From: Bacteroidales bacterium
GTDB lineage: Bacteria; Bacteroidota; Bacteroidia; Bacteroidales; UBA932
NCBI GenBank assembly: GCA_018433265.1
Contig: JAHDRO010000311.1
Span: forward strand, 1-6,519
DNA length: 6,519 nt
Reading direction: 5' to 3'
Position numbers and translations under genes: made by a program. Shown one piece after another: positions 1 through 6,498 of the stretch. Under the pieces are notes generated by a model. It had not been told where the DNA came from, ran no database searches, and was given only the letters and a program-made list of their open reading frames with translations. Within the stretch, counting starts at the first letter, position 1. Each line of letters starts with the position of its first letter.

Positions 1-195
1 AATATTAATGTAAGTTATGTTTTTCCTGAAGCAATTGCATCAAGATATGGAATGCAGTCATTAGTAATTAATTTTCAGGCAGAAAACCTGTTTGTTATTT
101 GTGACAAGAGATGGGGAGGAAGAGATCCTGAATCCGGGTCATCAAATAGTCCGATTCCTAAAACATTTTCAGTTGGACTTAATATTACTTTTTAA
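1..195 (+). CDS. SusC/RagA-family TonB-dependent outer-membrane transporter, C-terminal fragment
   Basis: Only the last 64 codons are in the window; the gene begins upstream. The open frame ends in a TAA stop. The fragment shows the typical end of a SusC/RagA beta-barrel: a strand with the pattern LVINFQAENLFV, then a loop containing GGRDPES (the G-x-DPE motif of this family), then a proline-rich turn, and a last strand ending FSVGLNITF with a C-terminal phenylalanine, as expected for an outer-membrane barrel strand recognised by the BAM machinery. Known for the family: SusC proteins form a TonB-driven channel capped by a SusD lipoprotein and import bulky ligands. The SusD-like gene starts 46 bp downstream, which supports the call. 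The ligand cannot be told from this piece. Confidence 0.93.
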   Translation, partial: NINVSYVFPEAIASRYGMQSLVINFQAENLFVICDKRWGGRDPESGSSNSPIPKTFSVGLNITF

Positions 196-241
196 GACAT
201 TACAAATACATCCTATAAAAGATATAATAAAATATTTACGT

Positions 242-1750
242 ATGAAAAAAATATTAATATTTACAATTTTGGCAAGTACATTTCTGATCAGTGCCTGTTC
301 AAAATTCTTGGAGCAATCGTCACAGGATTTAAAAAGGCCTACGACTGTAAGTCACTACAAGGAACTGCTTCAGGGAGAATCATATTTTCAGACTTTTTAC
401 ACATATGGGTGGTTCGTTGATGTTATGACAGATGATGTTATGACAATAGATCCTCAATGCGAAACCGAAGTGTTTAATGAGAAGGCTATTTATTGCAAAT
501 ACGCTTTTCAGTGGGCCAGAGATTTGGAAAACCCAGAAGGGACATTTAAAGATAATTTATTTAAGCATTTATATAAAAACATTTTAACTGCAAATACCTG
601 TCTCGAAGCTTTGGACGACATAACAGGGACAGATGAAGAAAAAAATGTACTTAAAGGCCAGGCATCATTTATCAGAGCATACGCATATTTCGTTTTGGCA
701 AATCTTTATGCCAAACCTTATAATGAGGCATCTAGTGCTGATTTGTGCGTTCCATTAATGTTAGCCACCGCCCCTTCCCTAAATAGTTATCCAAGAGCAA
801 CTGTACAGGAGGTGTGGGATTTAATTTCAGAAGATATAGCAACAGCGGTAGAATGCCTGTCAAAGGACACGGAAGATAGAATGTGTTTTGAAATAAATTA
901 TAAGAGTGCATTAATATTGGCATCAAGAATTTTCCTTTATAAGGAGGAGTATGACAAGACAATAGACTATGGCGAAACATATATAAGCATATCTCCTGAA
1001 CTAAGAGATATTTCCAGCATAACTACCAGCCCTAAGAGAAGCGGCACAAATACCCCAACATCCTTTTCTTCTCTTTTGGATAACAATGAGATTGCATTTA
1101 CTTTTTCTGAAATTTCTTCTTCAACGGGTTCAGGTACATACCTTTATTACACATCAGCGATGATCGCGCTTACCGATATCTGCATAGGGGTGTCAGCAGA
1201 TATTGAAGGGGCTTTAGTTAATACCTATGAAGCGAATGACAGAAGAAAAACATATTGGTTTATACTGCCAACCGGAATTCCTGGGGACATATTAAAATAT
1301 CCGAATTACAGCCCGGGGAAATTAAGTTATTATGATGGAACCCGTTTTTCACAGACTATGAGAACAGGCGAGGTATATCTTAACCTGGCAGAAGCATATG
1401 CACGATCTGATAATCCAAATAATGAAAAATCTCTCAACTATTTAAACACTCTTCGTTCAAAAAGGATTGCAAGTTATACTTATCTGACACAAGCTGATTT
1501 TGGGACCCAACAGAACCTGATTGATTTTATATGGAGTGAAAGACGCAGGGAGCTCTGTTTTGAAGAATTTCACAGATGGTGGGACCTCAGAAGAACTGGT
1601 CAACCATCTATTACTCACACATGGATGAATGACAAATATGTTTTGGAAGATCATGACCCTGCATACATATTGAATTTCCCAAAAGAGGAATTGGAATACA
1701 ACAGCCTTCTTATTGAAAATGAAAGACCTGACAGAAACAAAATCAACTAA
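242..1750 (+). CDS. SusD/RagB-family outer-membrane nutrient-binding lipoprotein
   Basis: This 502-residue protein has the family's usual length. It starts with a lipoprotein signal peptide with lipobox ISAC, lipidated Cys19. Family hallmarks are visible: KGQASFIRAYAYFVLANLY (about 138-156), which belongs to the TPR-like helices; TGEVYLNLAEAYARS (375-389); the WSERRRELCFEEFHRWWDLRR stretch (431-451); and the C-terminal FPKEEL...ENERPDRN. SusD proteins are surface-tethered lids that hand ligand to the SusC channel encoded just upstream. I chose the ATG at 242 because it gives a clean signal peptide; an in-frame ATG at 92 would overlap the susC end and bury that signal after 50 odd residues. 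The 46-bp gap to susC holds only AT-rich sequence with no clear ribosome site or terminator. The mature protein contains eight cysteines besides the lipidated one (73, 85, 120, 169, 204, 215, 313, 439), which may matter given the thioredoxins downstream. The ligand is unknown. Confidence 0.95.
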   Translation: MKKILIFTILASTFLISACSKFLEQSSQDLKRPTTVSHYKELLQGESYFQTFYTYGWFVDVMTDDVMTIDPQCETEVFNEKAIYCKYAFQWARDLENPEGTFKDNLFKHLYKNILTANTCLEALDDITGTDEEKNVLKGQASFIRAYAYFVLANLYAKPYNEASSADLCVPLMLATAPSLNSYPRATVQEVWDLISEDIATAVECLSKDTEDRMCFEINYKSALILASRIFLYKEEYDKTIDYGETYISISPELRDISSITTSPKRSGTNTPTSFSSLLDNNEIAFTFSEISSSTGSGTYLYYTSAMIALTDICIGVSADIEGALVNTYEANDRRKTYWFILPTGIPGDILKYPNYSPGKLSYYDGTRFSQTMRTGEVYLNLAEAYARSDNPNNEKSLNYLNTLRSKRIASYTYLTQADFGTQQNLIDFIWSERRRELCFEEFHRWWDLRRTGQPSITHTWMNDKYVLEDHDPAYILNFPKEELEYNSLLIENERPDRNKIN

Positions 1751-1765
1751 ATAACCAACTGTAAC

Positions 1766-2662
1766 ATGAAAGATTTTTTAATATTTATAATATGCTTGAT
1801 GTCTGCTATCTTTATCAGTTCATGTCAATCTAAGGATGATTACAAGGGAGATTTTGAAATGATCGAAGAGGAGCCGTCATTTTCCTCAACGCCTGCCGGG
1901 TTAAAAGCTCAGGAGATGTATAATAAATACGGGGTCATTTTCAAAACTGAATTTACATATGAAGAGTTTAGCTGGGATTGGGATAACATACGCACATGTA
2001 ATGCTACCGGAACGACAGGTTACAGATATACTGCTGCCGATTTGAACTTCGCGGGAGAAGTAATGGACTCTGTTGATAAGTGGGTATTTCAGATTTTTCC
2101 GGAGGAGTTCATTGCCGGAAATATGCCAATAAAAATACTGATGGCCGATACGATCTGCAACCGGTTCACATATCTGGGAAAGATTGTTGCAAGGATATTG
2201 GAAGGAGACTTGGCTGATAATTATACTATGATTGGATACACTTCGTCAAGATTTACAACGGCAAAAAAAACAAGGACACTTATTGAAAGCTGGGTATCAC
2301 TATTTGTAGAAAAAATGGTCATTGCAGAGAGATTGACTGTACCATCCCAATTTATTGAATTAAGTAGAACGGGTTATGCAAAGCTTTCTTTCACTAATTC
2401 AGAAAATGTTGTTACAAATTATGGAATACTCAAGAAAGGAAGAATGAAACAAAACACAGGGTCCGCTACCGCTGCATGGTATGCAACTACACCGGCCCAG
2501 GATTTTGGTGATTTTGTAGCGTTTATTGTTTATGTGCCGGATGAAGAGAAAGAGACCTATTATGCGAAAAACGCAATTGTTAAAACAAAGGCTAACATAG
2601 TTAAGAAATATTTTCTTGATAATTTTGACATAGAGCTACCATATATTCCAAAATCACTTTAA
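1766..2662 (+). CDS. Surface lipoprotein related to SusD-linked putative zinc metallopeptidases, catalytic motif lost
   Basis: A 298-residue lipoprotein with lipobox ISSC (lipidated Cys20). The residues after it, QSKDD, resemble the Bacteroidetes lipoprotein export signal, so surface exposure is likely. The body matches my memory of the putative zinc-binding metallopeptidase family (Peptidase_Mx1-like) that often follows susD: FPEEFIAGNMPIKILM (111-126), PSQFIELSRTGY (193-204), AAWYATTPAQDFGDFVA (236-252) and the helix IVKTKANIVKKYFLDNFDI (271-289). Where that family has HHEFxHIL, this protein reads LIESWVSL (172-179): the glutamate position remains (Glu174) but both zinc-binding histidines are gone, and no other HExxH occurs. 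It is therefore probably not a peptidase and may instead bind a peptide or another partner next to the SusC/SusD complex. It lies 15 bp after susD and its stop codon directly abuts the next ATG. Family placement is from remembered motifs; the lipoprotein call is firm. Confidence 0.7.
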   Translation: MKDFLIFIICLMSAIFISSCQSKDDYKGDFEMIEEEPSFSSTPAGLKAQEMYNKYGVIFKTEFTYEEFSWDWDNIRTCNATGTTGYRYTAADLNFAGEVMDSVDKWVFQIFPEEFIAGNMPIKILMADTICNRFTYLGKIVARILEGDLADNYTMIGYTSSRFTTAKKTRTLIESWVSLFVEKMVIAERLTVPSQFIELSRTGYAKLSFTNSENVVTNYGILKKGRMKQNTGSATAAWYATTPAQDFGDFVAFIVYVPDEEKETYYAKNAIVKTKANIVKKYFLDNFDIELPYIPKSL

Positions 2663-3856
2663 ATGAGAACATTGCTATTATTTGCTATTCTGATTTTTGC
2701 ATCTTCCGTTAATGGCCTTTGCCAGGAAGGTATCGAATTTGACACTAAAAGCACATGGAATGAATTGCTTCAAAAATCGGCATCTACCCAAAAACTGATA
2801 TTTCTTGACTGTTACACATCATGGTGCGGCCCATGCAAAGGAATGGCCAAAGATGTTTTTCCGGATGCAGCTGTAGGAGATTTTATGAATAAAAATTTTA
2901 TTTGCACCAAGAGAGATATGGAAAAAGATGAAGGGATCACTCTTAATAAAAAGTATACACAATACATTCCGGGATACCCTACATATCTGCTTATCAATGC
3001 AAACGGGGATGTTATTTTTCAGGTCTCAGGATATCTCAAAGTGGATAAATTTCTTGAAAGCATGAAGAATGGGTTGAATCAGAAGTCCTGGATAATAATG
3101 TCTGAACAATACGATTCTAGAAAGAAAGACTGGGGTTTTATAAATGACTATACTTTGCTTCTCGAAGCAGCATATCAGACCAGATTATTGGATTCGGTGA
3201 AAAACGAAATGTTCACCAGATTGACCTTTAAGGAGATCTCCAGAGATTCAAATGCATATCATCTATTCTGCAAATATTGCAAGAACGCCGAAGATTCCAT
3301 GTTTATCAAAGTTTTAACAAGTAATATAGGCAAACAATATAAAGTACCTGAGAGAGAGGTTAATGCCTGGTGCGGCAAATTGTTCACAAATAAGGTTAAA
3401 GATTATTACAAAATGCTCCTTAAGGACGGCGAGTATAACTTGCAAAATGCAGAAAAACTACTCTCCAACATAAGACGTTTCTCTTTTAATGGAAGAGAAG
3501 AACAGATTGTATGCATGCTGTTGTACAATGCTGCATACAACAATGATTCTGAATCATTTTTCGACATAACAGATTGCGCAAAAAATTTTGGTATGCTCAG
3601 GTATAAAAATTCGGAAATTAGTAATATCATAAGAAAATGTTTCAGAGAACCAGCTAATAAACAGACACTTAAAAAATGTCTGCAATATACCAAAGTTGAT
3701 CCGAACAACAAATTTCTCTATCCAGACGAAATTAGAAACTACGCCTATTTTCTGGAAAAATCTGGCGACAAAGATCTTGCAAAGTCACTCTATGAGAAAG
3801 CGGATATTCTTGACAAAGAGATGAAAACAAAATTTAATGAATTACTGAAAAAATAG
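2663..3856 (+). CDS. Exported thioredoxin-fold protein with large Cys-rich helical C-terminal domain
   Basis: A 397-residue protein. An N-terminal signal peptide (about 1-21) precedes a thioredoxin domain (about 25-138) with the active site WCGPCK (Cys55, Cys58) and the cis-proline loop GYPTY (Pro106). The strand LIFLDCYTSW before the active site and the strand TYLLINANGDVIFQVSGY after the cis-proline fit a thioredoxin-like fold of the periplasmic, DsbD-gamma/Thioredoxin_7 type. Residues about 145-397 are predicted helical by eye, ending in a TPR-like helix pair (about 355-390), and I do not recognise a named domain there. This half carries seven cysteines, including a second CxxC (Cys203-KY-Cys206). 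The likely role is thiol-disulfide exchange in the periplasm. The ATG follows the previous stop codon with no gap, so translation is likely coupled. Confidence 0.88.
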   Translation: MRTLLLFAILIFASSVNGLCQEGIEFDTKSTWNELLQKSASTQKLIFLDCYTSWCGPCKGMAKDVFPDAAVGDFMNKNFICTKRDMEKDEGITLNKKYTQYIPGYPTYLLINANGDVIFQVSGYLKVDKFLESMKNGLNQKSWIIMSEQYDSRKKDWGFINDYTLLLEAAYQTRLLDSVKNEMFTRLTFKEISRDSNAYHLFCKYCKNAEDSMFIKVLTSNIGKQYKVPEREVNAWCGKLFTNKVKDYYKMLLKDGEYNLQNAEKLLSNIRRFSFNGREEQIVCMLLYNAAYNNDSESFFDITDCAKNFGMLRYKNSEISNIIRKCFREPANKQTLKKCLQYTKVDPNNKFLYPDEIRNYAYFLEKSGDKDLAKSLYEKADILDKEMKTKFNELLKK

Positions 3857-3859
3857 AAT

Positions 3860-4981
3860 ATGAAACGTTTTATAATATTATTACTGCTATTATGTTTTGT
3901 ATCTGATGCATTTTCACAGAAAAAAGATGTAAAGTTCTATGGTGAATACCCATTGGCAAAAGAGGGGGATAAAATATACCTGTGTAAAGAGACAGATAAA
4001 AAGAGAGGAACATTTGATACTATTGATTCGGCAATCATTAACAAAGATTGCAGGTTTGTCTTTGATATAGGGGGTATTCAGGCAGACAGATACCAGATCA
4101 GAGTATCTCCAGACAAACTGGATATATTTATTGATGGTGCCTCTGATATGTACATCGTTTTGGATAAAGTGTTTGCCAAATCGTATATCAAAAGCAACGC
4201 GGCTGATTCGTTGATACGCAGGTACGAACAGACAAATATGAATATTGCATTATCACAAATCGGATTGGCTTTTTTAAATAAAAAGTATATGGACCAGAAT
4301 AAGACTATGCCGGACTCTATTTTGAAACCAGTCGCAAATGCTTTAGAATTATTAAACAAGCAAAAGGACAGTATTTGTAGAGAAGCACTTAAAAAAGCAG
4401 ATTTTTCTCTTGTATATATAGTCCTTAATGGAGGCGTAGATAAATACCAGAATATTGAGCTAAATGAAGCTTACGACAAGATGGTTCAGTACATTAAAGA
4501 GTCCCGTATAGGGAAAGACTATAAAGCTTTTCTTGAGAGATTCAATAATCTCTCTGTTGGAGGAAAAGTCCCCGATTTTATAGAAAAAACTTTGGATGAT
4601 AAGGATGTGAGATTGTATGAATTCATTAAGGATAAAAAGCTGATTCTCATAGATTTCTGGGCGTCATGGTGTTCCCCTTGCAGGAAGGAGAATAAGAATA
4701 TTGTAAAATTTTATAAAGAATATAAAGAGAAAGGTTTTGATATAATCAGCGTTTCTTTAGACAGTAACCTTGACAGTTGGAAGGAGGCAATTTCGGCTGA
4801 CGGATTGATTTGGACACATGTGTCTGACTTAGGCGGATGGAAGGAGAAAACTGCACAATTATTCAATGTGACCGCTGTTCCTTGTACTTTCTTGATTGAT
4901 GGAAACGGAGTAATTATTGCAAAGAATCTTCGTGGAAAAATGCTAAGGGATAAAATTGAAACTCTCTGCAAAATAGAATAA
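3860..4981 (+). CDS. TlpA-like periplasmic thiol-disulfide oxidoreductase with N-terminal DUF4369-type domain
   Basis: A 373-residue exported protein. The signal peptide (about 1-19, ending DAFS before Gln20) is followed by a beta-rich N-terminal domain (about 24-105) that resembles DUF4369, then a helical linker (about 115-232), and then a redoxin/TlpA-like thioredoxin domain (about 234-373). The latter begins GGKVPDF, has the active site WASWCSPCR (Cys271, Cys274) and the cis-proline loop AVPCTFLID (Pro341). This domain order is common in Bacteroidetes and such proteins are thought to reduce disulfides in envelope proteins. The cysteine directly after the cis-proline (Cys342) is unusual; threonine or a similar residue is normal there. 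Only 3 bp separate it from the preceding thioredoxin gene, so the two are almost certainly co-expressed, giving the operon two distinct redox proteins. Confidence 0.92.
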   Translation: MKRFIILLLLLCFVSDAFSQKKDVKFYGEYPLAKEGDKIYLCKETDKKRGTFDTIDSAIINKDCRFVFDIGGIQADRYQIRVSPDKLDIFIDGASDMYIVLDKVFAKSYIKSNAADSLIRRYEQTNMNIALSQIGLAFLNKKYMDQNKTMPDSILKPVANALELLNKQKDSICREALKKADFSLVYIVLNGGVDKYQNIELNEAYDKMVQYIKESRIGKDYKAFLERFNNLSVGGKVPDFIEKTLDDKDVRLYEFIKDKKLILIDFWASWCSPCRKENKNIVKFYKEYKEKGFDIISVSLDSNLDSWKEAISADGLIWTHVSDLGGWKEKTAQLFNVTAVPCTFLIDGNGVIIAKNLRGKMLRDKIETLCKIE

Positions 4982-5007
4982 ACGGATATCTTTATCAAAA
5001 AGTTATT

Positions 5008-5550
5008 GTGCTTGACGAAATAGTATATAACAATATTCAGAAAAGAGACAATAAGGCTATGGAATATCTTTTCAACAAGTATTACGAGCGGTTATATCTT
5101 TTTGCGAGGAAGATGATATATAATTCTGATACTGCCCATGATATGGTTCAAAATGTATTTGTGAAACTCTGGGAAAACTCCAGGGAAATCCATGTGACTC
5201 ACAGTCTAAAGAGTTATCTCTTTATCTCTGTAAAGAATGAATGTTTACAGTACATGAGAAGTGTAAAAATCAGGGACAATAATAATCGATTATGGGCTTT
5301 GGCATACATTGAATCTATGAATATAGATTCAATGGATGATTCCCTGGAAGAATTTAAGATCCAAATTCAATCGTATATCGAAAAGCTGCCCCGGCAGTGT
5401 AAAATGATCTATAAGTATAGGGTGTTTTATGGATATAAATATAGTGATATAGCTGATCTAATGAATACAACTGAGAGTGTTGTTAAAGTTCAGATGCATA
5501 GAGCAAATAAAAAACTAAAAGAGATGTTTATTAACATGACTGTCCACTAA
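5008..5550 (+). CDS. ECF-type RNA polymerase sigma-70 factor, 3' end formed by insertion sequence
   Basis: A 180-residue ECF sigma factor. Region 2 (about 17-90) includes FNKYYERLYLFARKM and the core-binding/-10 segment AHDMVQNVFVKLWEN (43-57). Region 4 (about 120-172) includes the IEKLPRQCKMIYKYR lead-in and the helix-turn-helix KYSDIADLMNTTESVVKVQM (144-163), followed by HRANKKLKEMF. It would direct RNA polymerase to a small promoter set, in this phylum often a susC operon. I favour the GTG at 5008: region 2 needs the residues before the next in-frame ATG (Met18), and no ATG lies in frame upstream after the previous stop. The final residues VH and the TAA stop lie inside the terminal repeat of the adjacent insertion sequence, so the original C-terminus is lost. 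Conserved region 4 is complete, so the protein may still work. No anti-sigma (FecR) gene is visible. The gap to the TlpA-like gene is 26 bp. Confidence 0.9.
   Translation: MLDEIVYNNIQKRDNKAMEYLFNKYYERLYLFARKMIYNSDTAHDMVQNVFVKLWENSREIHVTHSLKSYLFISVKNECLQYMRSVKIRDNNNRLWALAYIESMNIDSMDDSLEEFKIQIQSYIEKLPRQCKMIYKYRVFYGYKYSDIADLMNTTESVVKVQMHRANKKLKEMFINMTVH
5307..5334. repeat. Perfect 12-bp inverted repeat with 4-nt loop inside the sigma gene
   Basis: CATTGAATCTAT at 5307-5318 and its exact reverse complement ATAGATTCAATG at 5323-5334 flank a GAAT loop. The structure lies in the coding sequence for the linker between sigma regions 2 and 4 (residues about 100-109, IESMNIDSMD). It could fold as an RNA or DNA hairpin. 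There is no following T-tract, so it is not an ordinary intrinsic terminator. Confidence 0.75.
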
Positions 5551-5569
5551 AAATTTAAGGACAGTTGTT
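5533..5569. repeat. Hairpin spanning the sigma stop codon and insertion-sequence end
   Basis: AACA(TG)ACTGTCC at 5533-5545 can pair with GGACAGTTGTT at 5559-5569: 11 base pairs with a two-base bulge and a 13-base loop holding the sigma stop codon. Part of one arm is flanking sigma DNA and the other arm is insertion-sequence DNA, so the pairing may be accidental. No T-run follows on either strand, so a terminator role is doubtful, though it might slow convergent transcription. Confidence 0.45.
5541..5555 (+). repeat. Insertion-sequence terminal inverted repeat, transposase 3' side
   Basis: TGTCCACTAAAAATT, an exact reverse complement of 6499-6513. It contains the stop codons of both the sigma gene (TAA at 5548-5550, + strand) and the transposase remnant (TAG at 5547-5549, - strand). 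Confidence 0.88.
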
Positions 5570-6396
5570 GGTTATAAAAAAGTTCTTTGAAATCGTTATT
5601 TTCAGCATTGTTAAAAAACTCGATAATGGGTGTTTTATCAAGCAGTGATATTCCAAGCACTTGTAATACCTCCGATTCTTATATAGTAATGCAACTTGGT
5701 CTGCGGTTATTTTCATATTATTTGTCAAGTAGGTAAATAGCCTTTGTGTTTCTTTATCATAGTATCTGACTCTCCTAAAATTTTCCGGATAATCAAGATA
5801 TGAATAGAACCCATCAAGTCTGACTAGTTGATCGCTTAAAATTTCGGGACTATCATTCGTTCCAAAATTTTATAGTATCTCAATTTTAAGATTCCTTTTG
5901 GCTCTAATAACATAATATGCAGAATGTCGGCTCAATGCATACAACCTTGCAAAGTCCATATATCCCCTATCAAATATATAATATGCTCCACATTCATAAG
6001 GGATTACTGCCATAGCATTTGTGTCGTGAACAGACGCAGGTGTTATATGAACAAAAGCCGGTATCTGGGTTGTTATCTCATAAAGAGTATGAAGTTTTAT
6101 GCCTCCTTTTGTAGACTGGCAATATCGATAAGATAATAGGCAAATTCCTCAAATATTTTACTGTCTCTGTTCTCATTTGCTTTAGATAAATTGCTTCTGA
6201 TTACATTTTTACCGAAGCCTAGGTGATAACATTTTGAACTATGGGCATCAATTGCAACTATCAGATCTCTCAAACTTTCCCGATTGGTAAGTTGCCCGAA
6301 CATCATAGCCAGTAATTGATTATTGACTATTGAATCAAAAATACGCTGTGGAAGAAACTCAACTAATTGTGCAAAAACATATTTACCTGTAAACAT
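5547..6396 (-). pseudogene. IS4-type (DUF4372 + DDE) transposase, broken by deletions and a stop
   Basis: Reading the minus strand from the ATG at 6396, the first block is a normal N-terminus (MFTGKYVFAQLVEFLPQ, then FGQLTNRESLRDL and HLGFGKNVIR). An apparent in-frame loss near 6319-6327 removes the segment usually between FDSIV and NQLLAMMFGQ. Near 6110-6120 the frame breaks after AYYLIDIA; homology resumes in another frame with KGGIKLHTLYE, IPAFVHITPASVHDTNAMAVIPY and YYIFDRGYMDF, which retains the second catalytic Asp. A TAA at 5870-5872 interrupts this block after RAKRNLKIEIL; it continues to ALLYKNR. Near 5670-5675 a further deletion changes frame again, and the C-terminus is EVLQVLGISLLDKTP...NNDFKELFYNQQLSLNF, ending at TAG 5547-5549. 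The first catalytic Asp (the FDST motif) and the Glu of the WQVELFFKW segment are both in lost parts. The product is certainly inactive. Confidence 0.9.
5582..5599 (+). repeat. Subterminal 18-bp inverted repeat, transposase 3' side
   Basis: GTTCTTTGAAATCGTTAT, an exact reverse complement of 6474-6491. On the minus strand it encodes part of the transposase C-terminus (around NNDFKEL). It lies 26 bp inside the terminal repeat here but only 7 bp inside at the other end, so the two ends look like one long inverted repeat with a 19-bp length difference. Confidence 0.85.
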
Positions 6397-6473
6397 AGCT
6401 TAAGATATTAATCTCGGCTAAATTATTAAATTCAAGTCGTCACGCAACTAAAAAACTTATAACTTGCTAAAAT

Positions 6474-6491
6474 ATAACGATTTCAAAGAAC
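6474..6491 (-). repeat. Subterminal 18-bp inverted repeat, transposase 5' side
   Basis: ATAACGATTTCAAAGAAC on the + strand, the exact reverse complement of 5582-5599. It is non-coding here and lies in the leader upstream of the transposase start, so it may be part of the transposase binding region or promoter. Confidence 0.85.
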
Positions 6492-6498
6492 GAAAATT

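Noticed and set aside
92..241. In-frame extension of the SusD-like gene to an ATG at 92
   Set aside because: It overlaps the susC 3' end in another frame and would place 50 non-signal residues before a clear lipoprotein signal peptide starting at 242.
250..262. AT palindrome AATATTAATATT at the start of the SusD-like gene
   Set aside because: It lies in the signal-peptide codons of an AT-rich genome and is of low complexity; I see no reason to call it a site.
4956..4994. Possible Bacteroides-type promoter before the sigma gene (TATCTTTA at 4987-4994, close to TAnnTTTG)
   Set aside because: The last consensus G is missing and the nearest upstream TTG (4956-4958) is about 28 bp away, too far for the usual spacing.
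5533..5569. Intrinsic terminator for the sigma operon
   Set aside because: The stem is plausible but AT-poor only in part, has a 13-base loop and no following T-run on either strand, so I list it only as a hairpin.
5924..6136. Plus-strand 70-residue open frame inside the insertion sequence
   Set aside because: It is antisense to well-matched transposase blocks on the minus strand and has no recognisable features of its own.
6110..6396. The 99-residue minus-strand open frame as a stand-alone small gene
   Set aside because: It is the N-terminal block of the transposase pseudogene; homology continues past its stop in the next frame.
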